In this document: piece by piece, positions 33,894-42,825 of the stretch | Numbering within the stretch: the stretch's first letter is position 1 | Layout of the letters: every line of letters begins with the position of its first letter | Origin: Streptomyces katrae | Lineage (GTDB): Bacteria > Actinomycetota > Actinomycetes > Streptomycetales > Streptomycetaceae | NCBI RefSeq assembly: GCF_002028425.1 | Contig: NZ_CP020042.1 | Coordinates: 7,415,560 to 7,479,559 of the forward strand | Length of the DNA stretch: 64,000 nucleotides | Direction: 5' to 3' | Program-made: the position numbers and the translations under genes | The notes under the pieces: model-generated | Databases searched by the model: none | The model's input: the letters and a program-made list of their open reading frames with translations, nothing else | Told to the model about the DNA's origin: nothing

Positions 33894-35067
33894 AGGCCAC
33901 ATCCTCTTCCGCAGGACGCTCGACGAGCGGACCGTGTCGCGAGGGCCGGGGGAACCGCCCGGGGCTGTCTTCCCCATGCGCATGGGGACAGCCGGGCTGG
34001 GCCTGCTCGTCAACGATCACCGCGAAGCCACCCGCATCCTGTCCGACGTGGAGACCTACGGCAGCGCGGGCGAACTCATGGCGAGCGTCTTCGACGAGCC
34101 GGACGAGGCGCATCCGGACGGCTCGCATCCGCACGCGGCGTCCGAGGAGGTCTTCGCGGTCAACCAGACCGACGGGGAGGAGCACCGCCGCGTGCGGCGC
34201 GCGCTCCGGAGGGTCATCGACACCCGCGTGCGCGACGTCTCGGACCAGCTGGTCCAGGACGTGCGGCAGGCGGTCGAGAGCGCCCTCGCGCTGGGGAGGC
34301 TCGACGCGGTCGCGTCGATCGGCGTGCCCATCGCCGACAGCGTGATGTCGCGCCTGCTCGGACTCGACGAGAAGCTCGTCTCGGCCCTGCGGACCGCGGT
34401 GTACGGGGGATACCCGGTGCGCGAGCTCGACGCCACCCTCGTCGACTGGGTGCGCGACAGGCGGGCCCGCCCCGCCGACGACCTCGTGTCGGACCTGATG
34501 GCGGAGCTCCCCTCCCTCGACGACCGGCAGGTCGCGGCGAACACCCGGTTGCTCGCGCTGTCGGGCGTCGAGGTGCTGGCGGCGCTGATCACGAACGGCA
34601 TCCTCTGCCTGGCGCAGGACCCGAAGACCCAAAGCCTCGTGCGCGACGACGAGACGCTGCTGCCCGGCCTCGTCCACGAGGTGCAGCGGTACGCGAGCCC
34701 GATCGCGCGGGGGATCTACCGGATGTCGAAGGAGTCGTCCGTGATCGGCGGGTACGCGGTTCCCGCCGGCACCCTGCTCGTCATCGGGGTGGACGTCTGC
34801 AACAGGGACACGTCCGTGCTTCCCGACGCCCACAGGTTCGACCCCACGCGTGGCCGGGATTTCGAGAACCTGACGTTCGGCCGTGGGAAGCACTCGTGCC
34901 TGGGCATTCCGGTCACGCGGCTCATCGCGGCGCAGGCCCTGCGCGTATTCCTCTCGGGAACGACGAGTTTCGGCCTGACCGTGGAGCCGTCAGAGCTGCG
35001 TTTCCACGATACTGCGGTCATGAACGGGCTCGTCGAACTCCCGATTTGGGTCGAGTGCGCGAACTAG
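33886..35067 (+). CDS. Second cytochrome P450, atypical I-helix
   Basis: A 393-residue P450. The heme loop is FGRGKHSCLG with Cys338, and the K-helix ExxR is VHEVQRYAS. The I-helix reads ALSGVEVLAALITNG: Glu229 is there, but the usual threonine after the acidic residue is Val. P450s that lack this Thr often use another proton route or do not carry out ordinary hydroxylation; several RiPP and NRPS cross-linking P450s differ here. The GTG at 33886 follows AAGGAG and overlaps the preceding gene, so co-translation is likely. It is the last gene of the rightward operon. Confidence 0.8.
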   Translation: MSEGHILFRRTLDERTVSRGPGEPPGAVFPMRMGTAGLGLLVNDHREATRILSDVETYGSAGELMASVFDEPDEAHPDGSHPHAASEEVFAVNQTDGEEHRRVRRALRRVIDTRVRDVSDQLVQDVRQAVESALALGRLDAVASIGVPIADSVMSRLLGLDEKLVSALRTAVYGGYPVRELDATLVDWVRDRRARPADDLVSDLMAELPSLDDRQVAANTRLLALSGVEVLAALITNGILCLAQDPKTQSLVRDDETLLPGLVHEVQRYASPIARGIYRMSKESSVIGGYAVPAGTLLVIGVDVCNRDTSVLPDAHRFDPTRGRDFENLTFGRGKHSCLGIPVTRLIAAQALRVFLSGTTSFGLTVEPSELRFHDTAVMNGLVELPIWVECAN

Positions 35068-35089
35068 TGTCTCGTGATCCTGATTGCGT

Positions 35090-35200
35090 CACTTCGGTGG
35101 GGCGGTCCGGGTGAAGGGTTTCGCGGAAGTGGACGTGCGGGTTCTTCGCGAGCCATGCCTCCACGTCCGGGGAGGCGTGCCTGGAGAGGTTCGAGGCAGA
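35090..35200 (-). mobile_element. Fragment of IS630-like transposase
   Basis: The minus strand encodes NLSRHASPDVEAWLAKNPHV followed by HF, which resembles the DDE-core region of IS630-type transposases (the D-N-x-x-x-H ... AWL ... P segment). No more of the element is left. It lies directly after the second P450 and marks the right edge of the RiPP cluster. Confidence 0.45.
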
Positions 35201-35985
35201 GGCGAACTCGTGGTGAGGCGGGTATCTGCCGTGGGCCCCCGACGAGCTCGGGCCGAGACCGTGAACCCGGTTGCTCGTCGCCGCCACTCCCGGCTCGGAA
35301 CGACCATCACGGTGCCGCTGACGACCGGTGGTCTGTCCGCCTGCTCGCCGGCCCCGGAAAACATCATCGCGGTGGAGGCGGTGAACAGCTCGACCGCCCG
35401 ACTGCTGACCATGACCTGCTCCGAGTTCACTGCGGACCAGTTCGGCGTGCAGCAAGGGGACGGGCCCGACAACGGACTGCGCGACTGGGCAGTGCCCCGT
35501 GCTCTGACCGGGCCTCGGGTGGATTCCGTCCAGGTGTCCAAATTGAGGGACCTGCCAGCGGGGGAGGTACCGACGAGCGACGGCGACGGCGGCACCGTGA
35601 CCTCGGGCCGCGACGACCACTATCACGAGCTGGCGTCCTGAGAAGGCTTCGGGGAAAGGGCAGGGCTTCGCGCACCCGTCCCGGCTCATCCGGTCTTGGC
35701 GGTGGCCTCGGCGCCACCGGTGTCGGTGACCTTGCCACGGGGGCTCATGCAACGTACGACGGGCAGTGGGTGGGAGACGAGGAGGCAGGCGACCCCACCC
35801 TCTTCCCAATCATCCAGGAGGGGTGCCCTCCCCGGCCGGCGGCGAATTCCAGGCCACCGACGCCATCGCCGCCTACGCACGCGACCACGAGGTCCTCATC
35901 CATCCGGTTGCCGGGGAGTACTGTGCGACATCCCGTGGGTTGCTCTGAGCCTCCCTGAGTCTTCAACCTCGTGGCCAGGGGGTTC
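35201..35985. other. Gene debris without a supported gene
   Basis: Open frames exist on both strands but none has a start or coding-like character throughout. Around 35840-35945 the plus strand reads GGEFQATDAIAAYARDHEVL followed by IHPV, which resembles the C-terminal stretch of a nucleotidyltransferase of the GalU kind; this is a weak impression and at most a scrap. Confidence 0.35.
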
Positions 35986-36202
35986 TGTTCTGTCCAGGGA
36001 GGTTGTGGACGGGTGATGCAGGTCTCGGCTGAGAGATCTTGAAATGGGTGAGGGCCTTCTGGCCTGGTGTGGATTGCGACATCTGCACCGGCGACCAGAA
36101 AGGCCCTCGTGCCCCACCGTAATGCACCCCTGACCGAGACCGAACGCCTGCGGCTGGCCCATTGCGTGGTCGAGGACGGCTGGCCGCTACGGCGGCCGTC
36201 TG
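35986..36202 (+). mobile_element. IS481 5' remnant
   Basis: This stretch repeats, with scattered differences, the left end and first 25 or so transposase codons of the complete IS481 copy at 38528. It includes a left terminal repeat (TGTTCTGTCCAGGGAGGTTG) and the start MPHRNAP-equivalent sequence. Similarity ends around 36202. Only the left end survives. Confidence 0.75.
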
Positions 36203-36579
36203 AGTACGGAGACCTGCGTCCCACCTGGACATCCCTCCCTGGACCAGCAAGATCCATTGTCAGGGTGTCCACTCCACGGGGTCAGCCTCAGAGACCCATG
36301 CCCGTGGCCGGCTGGGCATCGGCTGTCCCGTGGCGATCGGCTGCGACCACACTCGCACCTGAGCCACGAGCAGTAACCACCAAAGCCCAGTTCGACGCTG
36401 TGATGTCGGCCCAGGACCGGAACAGGCCGCATGGCAGATGGGGCAAGCGGCGCAAACCGCAGAGAGCGTAGGCTCCAGCAGCGGCGGGGGCGCTTCGACC
36501 GGCCCGCAGTGCTAGACGGTTACAGTGGGCGAGCCCGTTGAGTGGCATAGCGCATCCGTGCAGAGAGGGGCAGCGGGGA
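36203..36579. other. Gene-free stretch
   Basis: No supported gene. It lies between the IS481 remnant and the SMI1 gene. The last bases contain AGCGGGGA, the ribosome site of the SMI1 gene. Confidence 0.35.
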
Positions 36580-37122
36580 ATGAGTGTGGCGGAGAGCTGG
36601 TCCCGCGTCATGAATCTCCTCCGGGCACATGCGCCGGCCGATCACGCGGACCTGCCCGGCCCGGCCCCGGAGCGGGTACTCGCGGCCGCCGAGGAGCGCA
36701 TGGGTGTCTCCTTGCATCAGGACCTGCGCGTGTGGCTGCTGCAGAACAACCTGGATCTCCCCGAGGACGATGTGGACGACGACGTCGCCTGCTGCGGTTA
36801 CGCCGGGTTCCCGGACGAGGCGAGCTTCTTTCTGGGCATCCGGGCGATGGAGAAGCTCTACGCCAACCACCCCTTGTCCGGTGGCGACGAATGGCGCGAG
36901 GAGTGGATCCCGTTCCTGTCCGATCAGGATGCCTGGACGGGGCGGTTCATCGATGTGACGGACGGACGTATCGGCAAATGGTTCGTGGGTGAGCCCACGA
37001 CCACCGGCGAGCACCCGTCACTGGCCCACTACTTCGACTCCGTGGCGGAGATGCTGACGAGGATCGGCACAGGGGACTATCCGCCCTGTTCTGTTGTCGA
37101 TGGGCGACTTGTCTGGTTGTGA
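36580..37122 (+). CDS. SMI1/KNR4-family protein, probable immunity protein
   Basis: A 180-residue soluble protein of the SMI1/KNR4/SUKH type, from ATG at 36580 after AGCGGGGA. It has the characteristic opening helix region (PERVLAAAEERMGVSLHQDL, RVWLLQNN), a middle with WREEWIPFLSDQDAW and an acidic surface. SUKH proteins are common immunity proteins for polymorphic toxins with nuclease domains. The NucA/NucB-like toxin remnant just downstream, convergent, fits that role. Now that its toxin is broken, this may be an orphan immunity gene. Confidence 0.8.
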   Translation: MSVAESWSRVMNLLRAHAPADHADLPGPAPERVLAAAEERMGVSLHQDLRVWLLQNNLDLPEDDVDDDVACCGYAGFPDEASFFLGIRAMEKLYANHPLSGGDEWREEWIPFLSDQDAWTGRFIDVTDGRIGKWFVGEPTTTGEHPSLAHYFDSVAEMLTRIGTGDYPPCSVVDGRLVWL

Positions 37123-37141
37123 GGCCGCGACGCCGTGAAAC

Positions 37142-37185
37142 AGAAGTGCCCCCCCGGAACCGAAGAACGGCCGGGGGGCACTTCT
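37142..37185. terminator. Bidirectional terminator
   Basis: AGAAGTGCCCCCCCGG (37142-37157) and CCGGGGGGCACTTCT (37171-37185) form a near-perfect 15-bp stem with a 13-nt loop. It lies between the convergent SMI1 gene and toxin remnant and serves both. Confidence 0.75.
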
Positions 37186-37195
37186 CATGGTCCGG

Positions 37196-37560
37196 TTACG
37201 GAGTGGGTGCGGTGAATCCGTCGAGGTCGACCCAGTAGCCGTCGTCCTCCATCAAGCGCTGATCCTTGATGAAGTCGCCGAACGGCCGCATCGACTGGGT
37301 GTTCTGCCAGTTCGACATCGAGGACCGGCCTCGGTGCCGGGGTGTTCGGCCGCAGGTGGAGCGTCTTGGTGTCGTCGGCGTTGCGCTTGAGATAGGTCTG
37401 TATGCACTCTCCGCGCCGCTGTAACCGACGGGGTTGGGGCCCGCCGGGTTTTCGGCGCTCTGCGCGGCGTTGGCGAACACGAACTCGTCACAGCTTTTCA
37501 AGTCGGTGATCGGCTTCCCTGCGTCCAGGGACCACATCCCCTCAACCCGCTGACCTGATC
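37196..37560 (-). pseudogene. NucA/NucB-like DNase toxin end, frameshifted
   Basis: The minus strand reads GMWSLDAGKPITDLKSCDEF with VFANAAQSAENPAGP, then a stretch in a second frame (ECIQTYLKRNADDTKTLHLR), then NWQNTQSMRPFGDFIKDQRL ending DGYWVDLDGFTAPTP. CDEFxFA and the layout resemble the NucA/NucB deoxyribonuclease domain of polymorphic toxins. A 2-bp gain (GAGAGT) and a second lesion shift the frame and restore it. The 5' part is missing; a complete IS5 lies just upstream. I infer a toxin tail killed by IS insertion and indels. Confidence 0.55.
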
Positions 37561-37599
37561 GCGGCCTGAATGACATGCGGGACCGACACGCCCGGCAGG

Positions 37600-38469
37600 T
37601 CACAGCCATTCGTTGATCGCGGCGACGAGGACGGTGGCTTCGAAGCGGACCGCGAGCTTGTCGAACCGGGTGGCCACCGCCCGGTTCCTCTTCAGCCGGT
37701 TGATGCCGCACTCGACCGCGTGCCGGGCCTTGTAGTCCTCACGGTCGAAGGCCGGAGGCCGCCCGCCGACTGTTCCCCGGCGCTTACGGTGACCGGCCTG
37801 ATCGGCAGGTTCCGGAACGGTGCAGCGGATCCCGCGCCGCCCTAGATAGGCACGGTTCGCGCGCGATGAGTAGGCCTTGTCGGCCCGCACCCGCAACGGG
37901 CGGACCCGGGGCCGGCCCAGGCCGAGACGAGGGACCCGGATAGCTTCCAGCACCGCCGTGAACTGCGGGCAATCTCCCCGCTGACCGGCTGTGACCAGCA
38001 CCGATAACGGCCGCTGGCCTTGCTCACAGGCGAGGTGGATCTTCGTGGTCCAGCCCCCGCGGGACCGGCCCAGGCCATGATCGTCCGGTTCGGCCTGGTG
38101 GCCGCCCGGCGGCTCCTTCTGGGCTTGACCGTCCCGACGGGCGCCGGACGCGTGTTGATGGGCCCGGCAGATCGTGGAGTCGGCGTTCACGTCCCAGGTG
38201 ATCAGCCCGACGGCATCCGCCCGGGCCTGCAACGCGGTCAGCACCGACGACCAGACGCCATTGCGCTGCCAGCGACGGAACAGCCCATAGACCGTCTGCC
38301 ACGGACCGTATTCCGCCGGCAGATCACGCCACGGGGCACCGGTCCGCACCCGCCAGCGGATCCCATCGATCAACCGCCGCCGGCACACCGACGGCCTGCC
38401 CAGCCCCGCGACCGGCAACAACGGCCCCAGCACCGCCCACTGATCATCTGAAAGATCCCCTCGCCCCAC
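37600..38469 (-). CDS. IS5-family transposase (complete)
   Basis: A 289-residue transposase starting [19 protein letters not shown]. The DDE residues sit in [25 protein letters not shown] and [13 protein letters not shown], followed by [20 protein letters not shown]. The frame is open with no lesions, so the element could be active. Terminal repeats were not defined; the element probably spans about 37560-38515. The related remnant at 17264 belongs to the same family but is not a recent copy. Confidence 0.9.
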   Translation of the reverse strand: MGRGDLSDDQWAVLGPLLPVAGLGRPSVCRRRLIDGIRWRVRTGAPWRDLPAEYGPWQTVYGLFRRWQRNGVWSSVLTALQARADAVGLITWDVNADSTICRAHQHASGARRDGQAQKEPPGGHQAEPDDHGLGRSRGGWTTKIHLACEQGQRPLSVLVTAGQRGDCPQFTAVLEAIRVPRLGLGRPRVRPLRVRADKAYSSRANRAYLGRRGIRCTVPEPADQAGHRKRRGTVGGRPPAFDREDYKARHAVECGINRLKRNRAVATRFDKLAVRFEATVLVAAINEWL

Positions 38470-38527
38470 ACCGAGATCATCACGGCACGAGGCGAGACAC
38501 GGACCCCAGTTCTAAAACACGGCCTAG

Positions 38528-39599
38528 TTGTATTGCCCTGGGAGGTTGTGGACGGGTGACGCAGGTCTCGGCTGAGGGATCTTGAACGGGTGAGGGCCTT
38601 CCGGGTTCGGTGTGGATTGCGACGTCTACACCGACCAGCAGAAGGCCCTCATGCCCCACCGTAATGCACCCCTGACCGAGACCGGACGCCTTCGCCTGGC
38701 CCGCTGCGTGGTCGAGGACGGCTGGCCGCTGCGCCGGGCGGCCGAGCGATTCCAGGTCTCGCCCACCACCGCCCAGCGGTGGGCGGCCCGCTACCGGGCC
38801 GGGGGTGAGGCCGGAATGACCGACCGGTCCTCGCGCCCGCACACCAGCCCACGCCGGACCCCGACCCGCATCGAGCGGCGGATCATCAAGGTCCGCCTCG
38901 CCCGCCGGTGGGGGCCCGCCCGCATCGCCCACCTGCTCAACCTGGTGCCCTCGACGGTGCACCGGATCCTGACCCGGTTCGGCCTGGCCCGTCTCACGCA
39001 CCTGGACCGCGCCACCGGCGCCGTCATACGCCGCTACGAACGCGACCGTCCGGGCGAGCTGGTCCACGTGGACATCAAGAAGCTCGGCAACATCCCCGAC
39101 GGCGGCGGCCACAAGACCCTCGGCCGCCAGGCCGGCCGCAAGAACCGCTCCAGCGCCGGCTACAGCTACATCCACACCGCCGTCGACGACCACTCCCGCC
39201 TCGCTTACAGCGAGATCCACGCCGACGAGAAGAAGGAGACCGCCACCGCCTTCTGGGCCCGGGCCCAGGCCTACTTCGCCGGCGTGGGCATCACCGTCGA
39301 ACGGGTCCTGACCGACAACGGCGCCTGCTACCGCTCCCGCGACTGGCGCGACGCCCTGGCAGCGGCCGGGATCGCCCACAAGCGAACCCGGCCCTACCGG
39401 CCCCAGACCAACGGCAAGGTCGAACGCCTCAACCGGACCCTGCTCGAGGAGTGGGCCTACGCCCGCCCCTACCAGTCAGAGCAGGAACGACGCGACGCCT
39501 TCCCTGGCTGGCTCCACACCTACAATCACCACCGCGGACACACCGCACTCGCAGGCAAACCACCCGCCAGCCGCGTCCCCAACCTCACAGGGCAGTACA
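38528..39599 (+). mobile_element. IS481-family insertion sequence (complete)
   Basis: Left terminal repeat at 38529-38554 (TGTATTGCCCTGGGAGGTTG...) and right repeat at 39574-39599 match in inverted orientation over 26 bases with few differences. CCTAG flanks both sides (38523-38527 and 39600-39604), a likely 5-bp target duplication. One transposase gene fills the element. Confidence 0.85.
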
Positions 39600-39604
39600 C
39601 CTAG
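38651..39604 (+). CDS. IS481-family transposase
   Basis: A 317-residue transposase. The N-terminal HTH part is LRRAAERFQVSPTTAQRWAA. The rve-type integrase core carries the DDE residues in LVHVDIKKLGN, VLTDNGACYRS and NGKVERLNRTLLEEW. The ATG at 38651 begins MPHRNAPLTETGRL. Its TAG stop lies in the flanking target-duplication bases, so element length and gene end depend on the insertion site. No lesion; potentially active. Confidence 0.9.
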   Translation: MPHRNAPLTETGRLRLARCVVEDGWPLRRAAERFQVSPTTAQRWAARYRAGGEAGMTDRSSRPHTSPRRTPTRIERRIIKVRLARRWGPARIAHLLNLVPSTVHRILTRFGLARLTHLDRATGAVIRRYERDRPGELVHVDIKKLGNIPDGGGHKTLGRQAGRKNRSSAGYSYIHTAVDDHSRLAYSEIHADEKKETATAFWARAQAYFAGVGITVERVLTDNGACYRSRDWRDALAAAGIAHKRTRPYRPQTNGKVERLNRTLLEEWAYARPYQSEQERRDAFPGWLHTYNHHRGHTALAGKPPASRVPNLTGQYT

Positions 39605-39730
39605 GGCTCGGTGATCTCGGCCGACCGCGCACTTGGTTCGCGGGGAGGCGGCTGCGGCGGTGCAGAGGGCGGACGCGAGCCGTCCCCGGCGCCCGAGGGA
39701 CGCCGGGGACGGCTCGGTGCGGGACCGCAC

Positions 39731-40447
39731 TCAGGCGATGGGGGCCTTGTGGACGTTGAGCAGGGCGACCAGGGCGGTGCCGAGGTCGGTCACGACCATG
39801 TTCGCCTTGGCCTTGGCGTCGGCCGTGGTGGCGCCCTTCTCGGCGACCATCAGCAGGCCGTCGACGGAGCCCTTGAGCTTGTCGATCGCGGCGGAAGCCT
39901 GCTCGACACGGGCGGACTCGGGGGCGGCCGCCGGAAGCACGGTGGGCGACTTCGCGGGCGTGGCGGCCGGGGGCTGGGCGATCGGCGCAGCGGGCTTCGC
40001 GGGCTCGGCAGCGGGGGGCTTCGCCACCGGGTCGGCCGGCTTCGCGACCGGGGGCTTCGCCACCGGGTCGGCCGGCGGGTTGGCGGGCTTCGCCGGGGCG
40101 TTGACGACGGGCTTCGCCGGAGTCTGTGCGGCGGGGACGGACTTCTTCAGGTCTGCGAACGCAGGTTCGATCTTCGCCTTGACCGCAGCCAGTTCAGCCG
40201 CTGACACCTTCCCGTCCGGCGACTTCAGCACCGCCGAGAGCAGATCCGTGACGGGCTCCAGCACCCCGGCGGCAGCGCCGAGCGACTGGACTTGTGCGAG
40301 CAACGCGTCACTGCCGGGGACGGCTTCTCCTGTGACGCCGAGGGGCGGCTGCTCGGGGCCGCGGGCGACTGCCGCGATACCCGGTGACGCGGTCAGCAGG
40401 GTCGCGCAGAGGGCGGCGGGAACGGAATAGCGGGTCATGCGGTGCAA
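39731..40447 (-). CDS. Secreted protein with Pro/Ala/Lys repeat linker
   Basis: A 238-residue secreted protein of unknown function. The signal peptide covers VPAALCATLLTASPGIAAVA. A helical region (LLAQVQSLGAAAGVLEPVTD, LLSAVLKSPDG) is followed by a low-complexity segment of repeats such as PAKPANPPADPVAKPPVAKP. A second helical region ends LGTALVALLNVHKAPIA. The linker looks wall-spanning or flexible. The first ATG has AGGAG 12 bases upstream. It is convergent with the IS481 element. Related proteins seem common in Streptomyces but I cannot assign a role. Confidence 0.7.
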   Translation of the reverse strand: MHRMTRYSVPAALCATLLTASPGIAAVARGPEQPPLGVTGEAVPGSDALLAQVQSLGAAAGVLEPVTDLLSAVLKSPDGKVSAAELAAVKAKIEPAFADLKKSVPAAQTPAKPVVNAPAKPANPPADPVAKPPVAKPADPVAKPPAAEPAKPAAPIAQPPAATPAKSPTVLPAAAPESARVEQASAAIDKLKGSVDGLLMVAEKGATTADAKAKANMVVTDLGTALVALLNVHKAPIA

Positions 40448-40666
40448 CGGCTTGCTCCTGTTCGGTGATGACGGTGTGGTGTGGCCGGAGTCGGCCCGGG
40501 GCGGGGTGGATGCCCTTTACCACTCACCGCCATCCCGTCACGCACCGCAACCGGAGCTGCCCTCCCGTTCCGACGACACGCCCGTCAACGGCCTGGTAGA
40601 TCGCACTGACCAGCTGTGATGCCTTCACCCCAGCGCGCTAACCCGCCTCAGCTACCGTGACACGGA

Positions 40667-41053
40667 GTGACCGTCGATTCCGGGGTGACCCCCAGGACCT
40701 CGTCGCCACCGTCGCGCTCGCTCCGGCCGCTGGAAGCCCGCGACCGTGCGGGGCGTCCTCACGGGCCGGGGATCGGCCCCATCACCGACGAGGGCGGCGC
40801 CATCGGCTCCCGGGGCCGCTGCCACGCCTGGTCCGTCGCCTTCGGACCGCGCGGCTTCCACACCACGCAGGCCGAAGCCGTCGCCCGCGTCGTCGCTGCC
40901 TGGCCGAACACCGGCCCCTGCGGATACGAGCCGTCCGTCCTCCTCGCGCTGGTCCTGCCGCGCCGCCGACGTGACAAGGCGGGCCGGCCATGCACTGCCA
41001 GGGCGTGGCGGCCGCGGATTGCGGGGTCCGGTGGGCTGTGTCAGCGTGGTTAG
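40667..41053 (+). CDS. Small hypothetical protein
   Basis: A 128-residue frame from GTG at 40667, preceded by CACGGA. The central stretch GRCHAWSVAFGPRGFHTTQA with EAVARVVAAWPNTGP is protein-like, while the ends are Arg/Pro-rich and may be non-coding. I do not recognise a family. A longer or shorter gene in this frame is possible. It is tandem with the next secreted-protein gene. Confidence 0.35.
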   Translation: MTVDSGVTPRTSSPPSRSLRPLEARDRAGRPHGPGIGPITDEGGAIGSRGRCHAWSVAFGPRGFHTTQAEAVARVVAAWPNTGPCGYEPSVLLALVLPRRRRDKAGRPCTARAWRPRIAGSGGLCQRG

Positions 41054-41115
41054 CCGGAAGCTCGGGGTTGTCAGGGGCGGGGACGACCCGAGGAATCCCG
41101 TACGAGGGGAAACCC

Positions 41116-41556
41116 ATGAGGCACATTCCGAGTAATGCCGTGAGCGCGGCGGCAGCGTTGGTCCTTTCCGTCGGCGGAGCTTCTCCCGCCTTCGCGGCCG
41201 ATCCGAGCCCCAACTCCAGTGCAGCGGCTGCGCAGTTGTGCACCGACCTGAACAAGCTCCGTTCCGACGCGACGGCACTGTTCGGACTGAATCCGGCGTC
41301 GGCGACGAAGGACCAGGTCAAGAGCGCGTACGACGACGTCAGGGACGGCTGGGATGCGGTCGCGAAGTCCACGGCGGAATGGAATGCGGCGCAGAGGGAG
41401 GCCGTGAAGTCCGCGGCGGACGGGCTGAAGAAGACCTGGGACGGCCTGCCGGACGACACCGCCGGCGCCGAGGCCGCCACCAAGCTGAAGCCGCAGGCCC
41501 AGATGCTGGACAGCGCGGTGAAGTCCGCGCGGACCGGTCTGAAGTGCCCGGGCTGA
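41116..41556 (+). CDS. Small secreted helical protein
   Basis: A 146-residue secreted protein of unknown function. The signal peptide ends at ASPAFAAD near residue 28. The mature part is helical with heptad-like spacing (QLCTDLNKLRSDATALFGLN, VKSAYDDVRDGWDAVAKSTA, AADGLKKTWDGLPD) and two cysteines at its ends. GAGGGGAA precedes the ATG. Confidence 0.7.
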   Translation: MRHIPSNAVSAAAALVLSVGGASPAFAADPSPNSSAAAAQLCTDLNKLRSDATALFGLNPASATKDQVKSAYDDVRDGWDAVAKSTAEWNAAQREAVKSAADGLKKTWDGLPDDTAGAEAATKLKPQAQMLDSAVKSARTGLKCPG

Positions 41557-41867
41557 CGACCGCACTCGGACCCATGACGGTGATCTTTGCAGGGTGTGAC
41601 TGACGCTGCGGGGATCTTCCGGATGCGGCGGGCGGCCGGATCGCAGGCCCGCCGGTTGAGGGCCGCCTCCCGAGCCAGGGAGGCGGCCCTCACGCACGTT
41701 GCCCGGCCCGATGCTGTGGGCCCGGCCCGCCCCCTTGGACCCGAAGGCCCCTGCCGGGCCCTCAGGGGGCGCGGTGTCGAGGGGTTCGGTCATCTTCACC
41801 CTGTACGGCGGTGGGCTGCGGGGGACGTGCCGCACGGTGGACGGCACCGATTCCCTACGATTGCTGC

Positions 41868-42308
41868 GTGCCCACCTTTTCCTTCGAACGCAATCCCCCG
41901 CTCGCCCCCGCGGAGGCGTGGCGCAGGCTGACGGAATGGCCCCGCCACGCCGACGTGGTCCCGCTGACCAGGATCGAGGTGCTCACCGCGCTGCCGACCC
42001 GCGAGGGCACGCGTTTCGTGGCCCGGTCGGGCGTCGGACCGGTGACCGTCGACGACGTCATGGAGGTGACGGTCTGGCGCCCGCCGGCGGGCGACGAGCC
42101 CGGCCTGTGCCGGCTGGAGAAGCGCGGCCGGGTCGTCCTGGGCTGGGCGGAGATCGAGGTCCGGCCAGGGCCGGGGGGCCGCAGCCGGGTGGTGTGGCGG
42201 GAGGAACTGCGCATCCGCTGCCTGCCGCGCCTCTTCGGCGGCGTCCTGAAGCGGACGGCCCGCCTCGTGTTCGGCCGCGCGGCCACCCAGCTGCTCAGGA
42301 AGGCCTGA
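41868..42308 (+). CDS. SRPBCC (START-like) family protein
   Basis: A 146-residue soluble protein from GTG at 41868: VPTFSFERNPPLAPAEAWRR, then DVVPLTRIEVLTALPTREGT, then LRIRCLPRLFGGVLKRTARL. Helix-grip order of beta strands with a long C-terminal helix matches SRPBCC proteins that bind lipids or polyketide-like ligands. The exact ligand is unknown. Confidence 0.7.
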   Translation: MPTFSFERNPPLAPAEAWRRLTEWPRHADVVPLTRIEVLTALPTREGTRFVARSGVGPVTVDDVMEVTVWRPPAGDEPGLCRLEKRGRVVLGWAEIEVRPGPGGRSRVVWREELRIRCLPRLFGGVLKRTARLVFGRAATQLLRKA

Positions 42309-42825
42309 ACGACGACGGCTCTCAGGCGACCGAGCCGATGCGCCGCGTTTCCCGGGCCGCCGTGTCGTGTGGATCGGGGTGTGCGCCCGTCATCCAGGCC
42401 CCGATGCCGCCGCTCGACAACCCCGAACTCGCCCTGGCCCACAGCCGCCGTGCCGTGCGGTGCCAGCACACCGAGCGCGGCCAGGGTGCGCGGGGGGTGC
42501 CCGTGGTCGAAGGCCAGTCGGCACCCCTCGGTGTGGACGCTCGCGGCCCGGCTCCGCCGTGAGTTCGCCGATCTGGTGCAGGCCCCCGCACACAGGCGTG
42601 CGGGAGCGTCGTCACATCGGCCGCCAGCGGGCGCCCATGCCGGCCGGGGGCACCACAGGGACGGGAAACGGCGGTTCATCCACTCGTGCGTCGGGGTTCG
42701 GCGCCGCCCCGGCTGGCCGTGGGCCGGCAGGCCGTCGCCGCCGACTGGACCACCACCCCTGGCCGCCGTCGGCATCAGCTGACACACACCGGAAGGGGAT
42801 CGACTCGCCGTTCCCGGGGTGAGCC
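42309..42825. other. Gene-free stretch
   Basis: About 520 bp between the SRPBCC and VOC genes. Several open frames overlap on both strands, all Arg/Pro-rich and without starts or motifs. Nothing recognisable. Confidence 0.4.

Noticed and set aside
23700..35067. Bottromycin- or thiopeptide-type cluster
   Set aside because: B12 radical SAM enzymes and P450s are shared with bottromycin, but there is no YcaO or bottromycin-like precursor.
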